Shown one piece after another: positions 34,370-43,255 of a stretch of 64,000 nucleotides of DNA. Under the pieces are notes generated by a model, which had not been told where the DNA came from, did not search any database, and was given only the letters and a program-made list of their open reading frames with translations. This stretch comes from Spirochaetota bacterium (GTDB taxonomy: Bacteria > Spirochaetota > Spirochaetia > Sphaerochaetales > Sphaerochaetaceae). Where the stretch lies: assembly GCA_023401595.1 (NCBI GenBank), contig JAEXDQ010000043.1, positions 1 to 64,000 on the forward strand. Reading direction: 5' to 3'. Position numbers and translations under genes: made by a program. Position 1 is the first letter of the stretch. Every line of letters begins with the position of its first letter.

Positions 34370-35260
34370 TCAAACGGCGGGGGAGGTCGCCTGCGATGCA
34401 AGGAATACCGCGATGTCCCGGTAGACGGTCAGCCGGTCTTCTTCGTTGAGGACTTCATGCCGCATGCCCGGATAGACAATAGTGGTGATGTCGTGGTAGC
34501 CGATGCGCCTGAGCGTATTGACGGTATCCCTCAGGCCGAGCTTGCCTCCGGTAACGGGATCGTCCTCGCCGCAGACGCTGAGGATTGGAAGGTCGGGATT
34601 CTTGCACTGGAACTTCTCGAACGCATGCAGCTCCTTATCCGTTTTGAAGATGGTGAGCATCGCCTCGTTCTGATACGGGTAACGGCACAGCGGGTCGTTG
34701 TTCCTCGCCTGTTTGTTGGCTTCGCTGGCGCTGATCCACTGGATGTCGTCGGAATCCCCGTTGAGGAGACGGAACAGGGGGCTGTATCCATGCTCTCCGG
34801 AACGTTTGACCGCCAGCTCTCCAAGCGTGATGCCGATGGGGACGGCCGGTATGTACGCCACCGTGCCGCTGAGGACGAGCCGGGAGATTTCATCATCATG
34901 CCGCTGGAGATAACAGCGGGCGATCATGGAGCCGAAGGAGTGCCCGAACAATGCGAGCGGGACGCCGGGGTAGGTCTTTTTGATGTGGCGGGAGATGCGC
35001 AGCTGGTCGTCGAGGAGCTGTCCGTACCCGTCCATGTAGCCGAGGGGATATGCGTCGTTGACCGAACGCCCGTGACCCCTGTTGTCGGATATGATCGACG
35101 TAACGCCGTACTCTTTGAGATAGTCGATGAATTCGTAATACCGCTCCTTATGTTCGACCGCGCCGTGGATCAGCTGGAGGAGCAGCGTCGTCCGGGGAGC
35201 TTGCGCGATGGCGATGGAGAGTTCAAGACCGTCTTGGGCCGTAAGCGTCAGTTCCTTCAT
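34370..35260 (-). CDS. alpha/beta hydrolase (serine aminopeptidase S33 / monoacylglycerol lipase-like)
   Basis: 296 residues. The catalytic triad is readable: Ser in GHSFGSM, Asp in CGEDDPVTGG and His in GMRHEVLNE. The IHGAVEHKERYYEF oxyanion region and DNRGHGRS are typical of monoglyceride-lipase and lysophospholipase members. Start ATG 35260 begins the conserved core; the frame extends 24 codons upstream with a basic, Arg-rich stretch that does not look conserved. It is co-oriented with queH, only tens of bases away. Confidence 0.85.
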   Translation of the reverse strand: MKELTLTAQDGLELSIAIAQAPRTTLLLQLIHGAVEHKERYYEFIDYLKEYGVTSIISDNRGHGRSVNDAYPLGYMDGYGQLLDDQLRISRHIKKTYPGVPLALFGHSFGSMIARCYLQRHDDEISRLVLSGTVAYIPAVPIGITLGELAVKRSGEHGYSPLFRLLNGDSDDIQWISASEANKQARNNDPLCRYPYQNEAMLTIFKTDKELHAFEKFQCKNPDLPILSVCGEDDPVTGGKLGLRDTVNTLRRIGYHDITTIVYPGMRHEVLNEEDRLTVYRDIAVFLASQATSPAV

Positions 35261-35427
35261 GATCTCAGTGTACTGTGACAGGCGGCGTCTGGCAAAGGAG
35301 TTTTTTCGTCTCGATTTTTCCGGACGGTTCATTTTTTCGGGTGATGACGGAACCCCGCTCCTTCGGAGTGCTTGTCAGTTTGCCTGTTTCCGTTTACGAT
35401 GGAACAGCATATCGTCGGAGGAGTCAG

Positions 35428-36864
35428 ATGCCCGTAAAGAAGAATCCAAAGAAGCAGAATATCGGCCTATGGTTGGCTGTTCTTGTCATCATTCTCATTT
35501 GTATCCTGCCCATACCTGTCTGGGCTCGCGCAGCGTTGATCGTCGTGCTTGCCGCCGTGTTCACATATTGGCGCAGGAGCATCATTTTTTTCCTGATCGG
35601 CAACCGAAAGCTGATGGGCAATGAAAAGAAGGGCAAGGCCCCAGACCTTGACAAGGCCTGGGAGTGGTACCGTAAGGCGTGGGATTCCCATATCCGGCTG
35701 GACTATGCGGCGATTATCGCCAGTACGTTCATTCAGAGGGGCGATGCCCGGTACGGCAAGGAAATCCTTGAGTCGGTGATCCTGAAGTCCCCCGGCACAG
35801 AGTTGGCGAAGTCCTCCAAGGTCGCGTTGTCGATGGCGTTTTGGCGTCTGGGCGATCTGCAGGGGGCGATCGACCTGCTGGAGGAAGTCCGCGAAGATGG
35901 TTACGAAGACAAGAACCTCTATGTGAACCTCGGCACGTATCTGTTGGAAAAGGGCGACTACAAGCGGGCCAAAAAAATCAACGACGAGGCCAAGAAGCTC
36001 GGCCCCGAATCTCCCGGAATCACCGACAACCGCGGCTGGTATTATATCGCCACCGGAGACTGGCACAATGCGAAGAAGCTCTATGAGGAACTGACCGAGG
36101 ACCGCAAGCCGAAGTTCCCGGAAGCCTACGTCCACGCAGCCCAGGTCAAGGTTCATTTCGGCGAGTATGACGCCGCCATCGACCTGTTCGAACGTGCCTT
36201 GGCACAGAGGTTCGTCCTGACCGCCGGCGTGTCGGCCGAAGTCGTCGAGGGGATGCTCAACGACCTGCGCGATCCCTCCCGCCGCAAGGGGGCCGCCGCG
36301 TCGATCGACGCCAGCGCCAGAATCGTAGCCGCCGGCGGCGCTCCGTTGGCCCCTGCCTCAGACGTTACCTCGACCGGTACCGCCTCTCATCTTGCGGTTG
36401 ACGCCGTTGGTGCGGATACCGATACATCCCATGCCGCCGACCGGTCCTTCGCGTTGGTCAAGGCTTCCGAAGCGGAGGAATCCGACGACGAGCTGTCCAT
36501 CGAAGAAGGGGACGGCCCTACGGACGAGGAGCTTGGACTTGTCTGCGACGATTTCAGCGAGGACGAGGATGAACCTGATACCGCCGTTGATGAGGACGAC
36601 GACCGAGAGCCGAATACCGATCTGGACGAGAGCGATTTCCTTGACGATGACGATGATGAGGATGAAGACGAGGAGCCGGACGAAGAGTCCGTCGGCTACG
36701 ACCTCGACGACGATGACGACCGTGAGCCGAATACCGAGCTTGATGATGAGGATGATTTGTACGATGATTCGGACGAGTCGGATTCCGTCGATGAAGACGA
36801 CGTTTCGGCCGCTGATGACCCCGGTGATCGGAAGGATGCGTCAGAAGGGAACAGGAAACGATAA
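35428..36864 (+). CDS. membrane-anchored TPR protein with acidic repeat tail
   Basis: 478 residues. Two close hydrophobic segments at about 12-48 anchor it. From about 70 to 290 there are degenerate TPR helices (for example KARAW-like DKAWEWYRKAW, GDLQGAIDLLEEV, EYDAAIDLFERAL). The rest, especially 345-478, is low-complexity Asp/Glu with a repeated block DDDREPNT. TPR domains bind partner proteins; the polyacidic tail may bind cations or basic proteins. Ribosome site ggagga, start ATG 35428. No family name is justified. A clear terminator follows. Confidence 0.75.
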   Translation: MPVKKNPKKQNIGLWLAVLVIILICILPIPVWARAALIVVLAAVFTYWRRSIIFFLIGNRKLMGNEKKGKAPDLDKAWEWYRKAWDSHIRLDYAAIIASTFIQRGDARYGKEILESVILKSPGTELAKSSKVALSMAFWRLGDLQGAIDLLEEVREDGYEDKNLYVNLGTYLLEKGDYKRAKKINDEAKKLGPESPGITDNRGWYYIATGDWHNAKKLYEELTEDRKPKFPEAYVHAAQVKVHFGEYDAAIDLFERALAQRFVLTAGVSAEVVEGMLNDLRDPSRRKGAAASIDASARIVAAGGAPLAPASDVTSTGTASHLAVDAVGADTDTSHAADRSFALVKASEAEESDDELSIEEGDGPTDEELGLVCDDFSEDEDEPDTAVDEDDDREPNTDLDESDFLDDDDDEDEDEEPDEESVGYDLDDDDDREPNTELDDEDDLYDDSDESDSVDEDDVSAADDPGDRKDASEGNRKR

Positions 36865-36894
36865 CGAGTCCGATGCAGGGCGTCGATAACGATG

Positions 36895-36929
36895 CGCTCC
36901 CGTGTACCTTGCGTACCGGGGGCGTTTTT
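36895..36929 (+). terminator. intrinsic terminator after the TPR gene
   Basis: CGCTCCCG (36895-36902) pairs with CGGGGGCG (36917-36924) with one G-U pair and extra inner pairing, followed directly by TTTTT. Confidence 0.75.
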
Positions 36930-37016
36930 GTGTCTCAGGGAAACGGGGCGTCGCGCTGATGCACGCTCCAGCCTGAACGCCGCCTCCGACCTCGCGCGGA
37001 GCGCATGGAGCGGAGG

Positions 37017-38423
37017 CTATTCTCCTGGGCCGTATTGTCTGACCAGTTGCTTTCTCGTCCTGATGGAAAACAAAAGGTGGAAAGTTCCTGTGACCAGCCA
37101 TGATACCGGGTATGAAAGGTAGATTGTGAAAATTGTCGGGTAGGCTTCGAATACGGTGGCTATCCAGACGATCCGGAGCAGGCAGGAGCCCATCAGCGAG
37201 ATAACGGTGGAGAGAATGGACCTGTTCAGCCCCCTGAGCATGCCGGAGCCGATATCCATGAAAGACAGGGTGAAGTAGGTGCCGACCAGGAGTCTGATTC
37301 TGGTCTCCCCCGTCTGTATCGCAAGCGGCGCTGAGACGTACAGGTTGAGCAGGGGCTTCTGGAAACCGATGAGGATCGCCATGGAAATGATCGTGATCAT
37401 GAAGGCTACGAGGTAACAGTCCCGCATCACCTGACCGGCCCGTTTGAACTTGTGTGCGCCGTAATGCTGGCTCATGAATGTAATTGACGCCAAGGTGACT
37501 GAGTTGACCGCCGTATAGGCGAAGCTTTCAAGGCTGACACCCGCCGCGTTTCCATCAATGATGTCTGAACCGCCGGGACATTGCATGTTGTTGAGGCTGA
37601 TGATGCTGCTTTGGATGATCATGTTGGACAGGGAGAACAGGGCCCCCTGCAACCCCGCGGGGAGTCCGTTGACTATTATGGCTTTCAATGAACCACGGTC
37701 GATCCTCAGCTTTGAAAAACGTACACCGCACCATCCGGGGTCTTTCTTCAACTTCATCAACAGAATCAGCATCGATGCGAAATTCGATATCGCCGTGGCG
37801 ATCGCCACCCCGTCCACCGACATCTTCATGATCAGGACGAAGTACAGGTTGAGGCCGATGTTCAATAGGCCGGAGAAGGACAATACGAACAGGGGCGTCT
37901 TCGTGTCGCCCTTCGCACGGAAGATGGAGATCAGGAAATTGGTCAACGACAGGAAGGGGACGCAGAGGAAGTAGATTCTGGCGTACAGGGTGGCGAGTTC
38001 CAGGATATGGCCTTCGTCGCCCATCATGATGAGGATAGGGCGGCTGAAGACCAACCCCAGGATCATGCAGATGATTCCGGCGACAAGCCCCGTCACCAAG
38101 GAGGTGTGGACGGCCTTGCCAGTCCGCTCCGGGTCCCGGGCCCCTATGTAGCGGGCCACGACGATCCCAGAGCCTGTGGCGAAGCCCATGAAGACATTGG
38201 CGATCATGTTTATCATTGACCCCGTCGTTCCTATGGAGCCTATCGCTCCATCGACATTGGACAGTCCGACGACGATCATGTCTGCGGCTGAATAAAATGT
38301 CTGGAGAAGGTTCGTCAGAATCAGAGGTATCACGAAAGAAAAAATCTTATTGATCAGCGGGCCGGTCAATAAATCCTTGTCTTCAATTTTTTTCACAGCA
38401 GCCTCAACAACTCTCTCTGCCAT
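37017..38423 (-). CDS. MATE-family efflux transporter
   Basis: 468 residues, about twelve helices in two similar halves, the normal MATE size. LLTGPLINKIFSFVIPLILTNLLQTFYSAADMIVVG at the start and the repeated GSGIVVARYIGARD region are typical of the family, which exports drugs or metabolites by Na+ or H+ antiport. No neighbouring regulator is evident. It is divergent from the ABC exporter pair downstream. Confidence 0.9.
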   Translation of the reverse strand: MAERVVEAAVKKIEDKDLLTGPLINKIFSFVIPLILTNLLQTFYSAADMIVVGLSNVDGAIGSIGTTGSMINMIANVFMGFATGSGIVVARYIGARDPERTGKAVHTSLVTGLVAGIICMILGLVFSRPILIMMGDEGHILELATLYARIYFLCVPFLSLTNFLISIFRAKGDTKTPLFVLSFSGLLNIGLNLYFVLIMKMSVDGVAIATAISNFASMLILLMKLKKDPGWCGVRFSKLRIDRGSLKAIIVNGLPAGLQGALFSLSNMIIQSSIISLNNMQCPGGSDIIDGNAAGVSLESFAYTAVNSVTLASITFMSQHYGAHKFKRAGQVMRDCYLVAFMITIISMAILIGFQKPLLNLYVSAPLAIQTGETRIRLLVGTYFTLSFMDIGSGMLRGLNRSILSTVISLMGSCLLRIVWIATVFEAYPTIFTIYLSYPVSWLVTGTFHLLFSIRTRKQLVRQYGPGE

Positions 38424-38786
38424 ATCATGGATACCCTTTGAAAATCAAGGAGATGCATCTCACTTTCAGGGAATTCGTAGAATCTCCTCCTTGGAAACGG
38501 TGTAGAACGTTTGTCGGCGAGCTTTATTGTCCATATTTCATGTCTATGGAAAAACTCTGGCTCCTCTTCGTCTTGGGATCAAACGTGTTTTTCCCTTTGT
38601 CCGGGTTGTGGGAGGCCTGCCGAGAAGACCTGTTGCGGAGGCCGGTACCACGGTACCAAGATGATGGCGAGATACGATCTTGCCGTCTGATGTAACGTCT
38701 GAAGCATGATTCAACGGCACAAAAGATTTGGTCGTTTTTGGAAGTTTGGCTTTACGATGGGGGGAGAACTGAGTAGATTAGGATTC
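38424..38786. other. gap between divergent MATE and ABC exporter genes
   Basis: No convincing gene. A short open frame starting near 38438 has no ribosome site at a workable distance and no recognisable content. GGTACC occurs twice close together near 38643-38656. The promoters of both flanking units should lie here but I see no clear boxes. Confidence 0.4.
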
Positions 38787-40520
38787 ATGTGGAGCATTGC
38801 TAAATTTCTCAAGCCCTATGCGGGGCAAGTGGCGGTCGCGCTGGTTCTGGTTGTATTGCAGGTGTTCGCCAGCCTGGGGTTGCCAACCGTCATGGCCAAG
38901 ATCGTCGATGTGGGCATTCCCGCCGGGAATCTGCCGTATATATGGAAGATGGGCGCGTTGATGCTGGGGCTGTCTCTGTTGCAGGTCCTGGTGATGGTCG
39001 GCGTGGGTTTTTTCTCTTCAAGGATTTCGAGCGCGTTCGGCAGGGACGTCCGGAGGAAGGTGTTCGAGAAGGTTGAGTCAAGCTCCATGGCCGAGGTTGA
39101 CCGCTTCGGGATTTCATCGCTTATCACAAGGACTACGAACGACATTACACAGGTGCAGAATTTCATCGTCATGCTGCTGAGGATGGTGGTGACGGCTCCG
39201 ATCATGTTTATCGGAAGCGTCGTGCTGGCCATAGGAGTGGACAGGCAGCTGTCGCTGGTGATCGTTGCGGCGCTGCCGTTGCTCATGGCGTTGATCATCT
39301 TGATCCTTGTCAAGGCTTCGAAGCTCTTCGCTTCGTTGCAGGTGAAGATCGATCGCCTGAACCAGTTGGTTCGTGAACATCTGGCGGGTACGAGGGTGAT
39401 TCGGGCGTTCGTCACGACGAAATATGAGCGCAAGCGGTTCGACGAGGGGAACGCCGACCTGACCAAGACGACGGTGAAGGTCCAGTCGATAGCCAGCGGT
39501 CTGATGCCCGGCATGATGATCATCATGAACCTGACTACGGTGGCGGTCATGTGGTTCGGCGGCGTGCGGGTGGAAGCCGGCGGCATGCAGGTCGGCCAGC
39601 TGATGAGCTTCGTCCAATACGTGACCCAGATTCTGATGAGCGTGTCGATGCTGTCGATGCTGATGCTGATCCTCCCCAGAGCCACTGTGTCGGCCAAGCG
39701 TATCAACGAGGTACTGGACGTAGTGCCGCGGATTGTGGATCCGCCGGCTGGAACCGAGGCTCCGAAGCCTGTCCGGGGTGAAGTTCGGTTCGACCACGTG
39801 ACTTTCGCATATCCCGGTGCGCTGGAGCCGGTGTTGCATGATATTGATTTCGTCGCCGAGGCTGGCAAGACCACGGCTATCATTGGGGCGACGGGCAGCG
39901 GTAAAAGCACGGTCCTCAACCTGATCGACCGGCTGTACGATGTCGACGAGGGTTCGGTCAGGATCGACGGGACACCTGTGACCGGCTACAGGGTCAAGGA
40001 TTTGCGCGACAGCATCGGGTTCGTGCCGCAGAAGGGTGTGCTTTTCTCCGGGACGATAGCCGACAACATCCGCTACGGGAACGAGGACGCGACCGACGGG
40101 CAGGTTCGCGCCGCTGCGAAGACCGCCCAGGCGCTGGGGTTCATAGAGGAGAAGCCGGAAGGCTTCGACGACATGATTTCGCAGGGGGGCAAGAACGTCT
40201 CCGGCGGGCAGAAGCAACGTCTCGCCATCGCTCGCGCTCTTGTGCGGAAGGTGCCTGTCTATATGTTCGACGACAGTTTTTCTGCGTTGGACTTCAAGAC
40301 CGACGCGGCGCTGCGTGCGGCGCTGAAGGAGGATGTGGCGGGAAGTACCGTCATCATCGTGGCGCAGCGTATCAGCACGATCATGCAGGCCGACAAGATC
40401 ATCGTCCTGGACGGAGGGAAGATCGTGGGCATGGGCCGTCACAGGGAATTGTTGGAGATCTGCCCGCTGTACAGGGAGATCGCCAGTTCACAGCTGTCTG
40501 ATGAGGAGCTTGCGGGATGA
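38787..40520 (+). CDS. ABC exporter half-transporter A of a heterodimer (LmrC/TmrA-like)
   Basis: 577 residues: six helices, then an ATPase domain with GATGSGKST, signature VSGGQKQR and Walker B MFDDSFSALD. In this Walker B the catalytic Glu is Asp, so its own site is degenerate, the hallmark of one subunit of heterodimeric multidrug-type exporters. Its partner is encoded next with a four-base overlap. The start ATG 38787 follows taggat; the frame extends 27 codons further with an ATG at 38757, less well supported. The substrate is unknown. Confidence 0.9.
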   Translation: MWSIAKFLKPYAGQVAVALVLVVLQVFASLGLPTVMAKIVDVGIPAGNLPYIWKMGALMLGLSLLQVLVMVGVGFFSSRISSAFGRDVRRKVFEKVESSSMAEVDRFGISSLITRTTNDITQVQNFIVMLLRMVVTAPIMFIGSVVLAIGVDRQLSLVIVAALPLLMALIILILVKASKLFASLQVKIDRLNQLVREHLAGTRVIRAFVTTKYERKRFDEGNADLTKTTVKVQSIASGLMPGMMIIMNLTTVAVMWFGGVRVEAGGMQVGQLMSFVQYVTQILMSVSMLSMLMLILPRATVSAKRINEVLDVVPRIVDPPAGTEAPKPVRGEVRFDHVTFAYPGALEPVLHDIDFVAEAGKTTAIIGATGSGKSTVLNLIDRLYDVDEGSVRIDGTPVTGYRVKDLRDSIGFVPQKGVLFSGTIADNIRYGNEDATDGQVRAAAKTAQALGFIEEKPEGFDDMISQGGKNVSGGQKQRLAIARALVRKVPVYMFDDSFSALDFKTDAALRAALKEDVAGSTVIIVAQRISTIMQADKIIVLDGGKIVGMGRHRELLEICPLYREIASSQLSDEELAG

Positions 40521-42409
40521 ACCAGAACACTGAACAGAAGCAGGCCCGTATGCCCGGGCCGATGGGGCGTGGCGGCCATGGTCGCATGACTGGCGAGAAG
40601 CCGAAGGATTTCAAGAAATCGTTCAAGCGGTTGCTGGGACAGCTGGGGCCGTTCAAATATGTGCTGGCGTTCGCCATCGTCTGTTCGCTGATCGGCGTGG
40701 TGGTGTCGGCGTTCTCGCCGATGATCCTCGGCATGGTTACGACCGCGTTGTACGATGGAGCCCGGAACATGGCGGCTGGAACCGGCGGGTTCGACTGGGG
40801 GCGGATCAAGCTGATTCTGCTGATTCTGTCCGCCACCTACATTGTTTCGCCGCTGTTCCGGTACATCCAGAATGTGACGATGGTCAAGGTGTCCCAGAAG
40901 ATTGTCTATTCGATGCGCAAGGGTATCAGCGCCAAGCTGGACCGGTTGCCGCTTTCGTATTACGACGGGCGTAGCCGCGGCGATATCATGAGCCGAGTGA
41001 CCAACGATGTCGATATGATCAGCCAGTCGTTGCAGGAGGGTATCAGCCAGGTGTTGGTCGCCCTGTTCACCTTGGTCGCGTTGCTGGTGATGATGTTGTC
41101 CATCAATGTCTGGATGACGTTGGCCGGGCTGGTCGTCCTGCCGTTGTCGTTGGTCATCGCTAAAAGCGTCATCAAGCGCTCGCAGAAGTACTTCCTCGGC
41201 AACCAGAGGCATCTGGGCGAGGTGAACGGTCATATCGAGGAGATGTACGGCGGCCACGAGGTCGTCAAGGCGTTCTGCCGCGAGGATGAGTCGATGCTGA
41301 AGTTCGACGAGGCTAACGGCAAGCTGTATGTGGACGGCTGGAAGTCCAACTTCTATTCGAGCATCATGATGCCGTTGGTGGGTTTCGCCGGGAATGCGGG
41401 GTATGTGTTCGTCGTCGTCCTCGGCGCGGTATTCGCGTCGAAGGGTATGCTGGCTGTCGGGGAAATCCAGGCGTTCATCCAGTATATGAGACGGTTCAAT
41501 CAGCCTGTGAACGAGGTCGCGAACATCGCCAATGTGTTTCAGTCGACGATCGCCGCGGCCGAGCGGGTGTTCGAGTTGCTGGACGAGCCTGAGGAACCGG
41601 CCGATGTCCCTGACGCCCATGTAGGTCCCGCCGCGGCCAATGACGCCCCTATGGCGGGGGCTTCCGGCGAGGTCTGCTTCAACCATGTCCGCTTCGGCTA
41701 CAGTCCCGACAAAATCCTGATCAAGGATTTCAACGTCCGGGTCCCTCAGGGGACCAAGGTCGCCATCGTCGGGCCCACGGGCGCTGGCAAGACGACGTTG
41801 ATCAACCTGCTGATGCGTTTCTATGATGTGTCCGGCGGTTCCATCACCGTCGACGGTATCGATATCCGCGACTGGAACCGGGACAGCCTGCGCAACCAGT
41901 TCGGCATGGTCCTCCAGGACACCTGGCTCTTCAACGGCACCATCGCCCAGAACATCTCCTACGGCGCGGGTCGCCCGGACCTCCCCGTCGAGGAGGTCCG
42001 CGAGGCCGCCCGCCTCGCCTGCGCCGACCACTTCATCCAGACCCTCCCCGGCGGCTACGACATGGTCGTCGGCGAAGAGGGCGGCAACATGAGCCAGGGC
42101 GAGCGGCAGCTCGTGACGATCGCCCGCGCGATCATCAGCGACCCGCGAATCCTGATTCTGGACGAAGCGACGAGCAACGTGGACACCCGGACCGAAGTAC
42201 TGATACAGCAGGCCATGAAGAACCTGATGGCGGGCCGGACGAGCTTCATTATCGCCCACCGTCTTTCGACAATCCGTGACGCCGACCTGATCCTCGTGCT
42301 GCGCGACGGCGATATCGTCGAACACGGGACCCACGAAAGCCTGCTCGCGGAGAACGGGTTCTATGCGGAGCTGTATAATAGTCAGTTTGCATCGAAGGCT
42401 GTTTCGTGA
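40517..42409 (+). CDS. ABC exporter half-transporter B of a heterodimer (LmrD/TmrB-like)
   Basis: 630 residues. A Gly/Met/Pro-rich N-terminal tail (about 40 residues) precedes six helices and an ATPase domain with GPTGAGKTT, signature MSQGERQL and an intact Walker B LILDEATSNVD. The altered SQGE signature and intact Glu complement subunit A, whose signature is normal and Glu lost, so one composite site is active and one degenerate. ATGA overlap ensures coupled translation. Confidence 0.92.
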   Translation: MNQNTEQKQARMPGPMGRGGHGRMTGEKPKDFKKSFKRLLGQLGPFKYVLAFAIVCSLIGVVVSAFSPMILGMVTTALYDGARNMAAGTGGFDWGRIKLILLILSATYIVSPLFRYIQNVTMVKVSQKIVYSMRKGISAKLDRLPLSYYDGRSRGDIMSRVTNDVDMISQSLQEGISQVLVALFTLVALLVMMLSINVWMTLAGLVVLPLSLVIAKSVIKRSQKYFLGNQRHLGEVNGHIEEMYGGHEVVKAFCREDESMLKFDEANGKLYVDGWKSNFYSSIMMPLVGFAGNAGYVFVVVLGAVFASKGMLAVGEIQAFIQYMRRFNQPVNEVANIANVFQSTIAAAERVFELLDEPEEPADVPDAHVGPAAANDAPMAGASGEVCFNHVRFGYSPDKILIKDFNVRVPQGTKVAIVGPTGAGKTTLINLLMRFYDVSGGSITVDGIDIRDWNRDSLRNQFGMVLQDTWLFNGTIAQNISYGAGRPDLPVEEVREAARLACADHFIQTLPGGYDMVVGEEGGNMSQGERQLVTIARAIISDPRILILDEATSNVDTRTEVLIQQAMKNLMAGRTSFIIAHRLSTIRDADLILVLRDGDIVEHGTHESLLAENGFYAELYNSQFASKAVS

Positions 42410-42423
42410 TACTCTTATTGCTC

Positions 42424-42790
42424 GGATAACAGTTCCGTGACTGCGTTGTCTTCGGCAAAGCCGTACACGGGGTACTGTCTTGGCCTTGACGCCTTGCCAC
42501 TGGACTGTTCTCCTTCGCAAGACTTGCTCGGATAATCATCGGCATACTGCGTTGCTGCGACAGAGCCGTGTTCACGCACTGTCCCTGTCTTGCGGTCTTG
42601 TCTACCGGTGATTCTCCTTCGCAATGGTTGATGGTTGGATAACAGTTCCGTGACTGCGTTGTCTTTGGCAAAGCCGTACGCGGGGTACTGTCTTTGCTTT
42701 GACGCCTTGCCACTGGACTGTTCTCCTTCGCAAGGTTTGCCCTGATGACCTCTGCGATACCGCGTTGGTCGCCACGCTCCCGTACCAAGG
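42424..42790. repeat. 106-107-bp tandem repeat array (three copies plus a degenerate fourth)
   Basis: Copies begin at 42424, 42530 and 42637 with ggataa. Copies 1 and 3 differ at only about four positions in 100 bases (ending ctccttcgcaag), whereas copy 2 keeps both ends but has a diverged middle. A weaker fourth copy seems to start near 42743. Minus-strand open frames through the array arise from the repeat and share peptides (SPVARRQ, LPKTTQSRNCYP); no ribosome site supports translation. Confidence 0.8.
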
Positions 42791-43255
42791 GGCGGCGATG
42801 TTTTTCGCCCTATCCGATATCTTGCCCCATGTCTTCGCATGATATCCGAATGCGGAAGGCGGCTTTCTTCCTTGTCTTGGGGAAGGGCCCCCAATGATGG
42901 TGGAGGAATGGTCGTTGGCCTATGGGGGCGCCCGGTCTATCGGACGTATTCCTGTATGTTTTGCCGATGTGGGTCGGTAAACATCGTCCGGGCCGTCCGG
43001 AGGCTTCTGCCTGTGCGGAGGCTGTTTCCGCAGGTTCATAAGGCGTGGCTTGATGTTAGGCTTGCCTGCTGAGCGAGTAGGGTCGGCTATGTAGAGAGTG
43101 GTGTAGAGAGCGGGCTGCAGTGCGGGACTATGCGGTCATGGGGGCTGTGGTTTGGGGCTTGTGTAGGGTGTAGGGGCTATCTGTGGGCGCTGTCAATTGG
43201 GATGAACCCGCGGGTTTTGGCCTGTGTGACCTATAGAGGGGAAGTTGCCGATATC
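42791..43255. other. intergenic stretch between repeat array and cardiolipin synthase
   Basis: No gene recognised. A GGGCG/CGCCC hairpin with a T-rich loop lies near 42790-42812. The 120 bases before the cls start are G-rich and continue in frame with it, but without a ribosome site. Confidence 0.35.

Noticed and set aside
38438..38695. 85-codon frame between MATE and ABC exporter genes
   Set aside because: Start lacks a properly spaced ribosome site and the sequence has no family features.
39114..40442. 442-codon minus-strand frame
   Set aside because: Antisense shadow of ABC exporter subunit A.
40439..42520. 693-codon open frame on the minus strand
   Set aside because: It lies antisense to the clear ABC exporter gene, has no ribosome site and its His/Asp/Gln-rich composition is typical of reverse-strand reading of a GC-rich gene.
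42424..42790. possible CRISPR array
   Set aside because: Units are contiguous and over 100 bp long, with no unique spacers and no cas genes nearby.
42249..42894. minus-strand frames of 159 and 179 codons
   Set aside because: They are generated by the 106-107-bp repeats and share repeated peptides in two frames; there is no translation signal.
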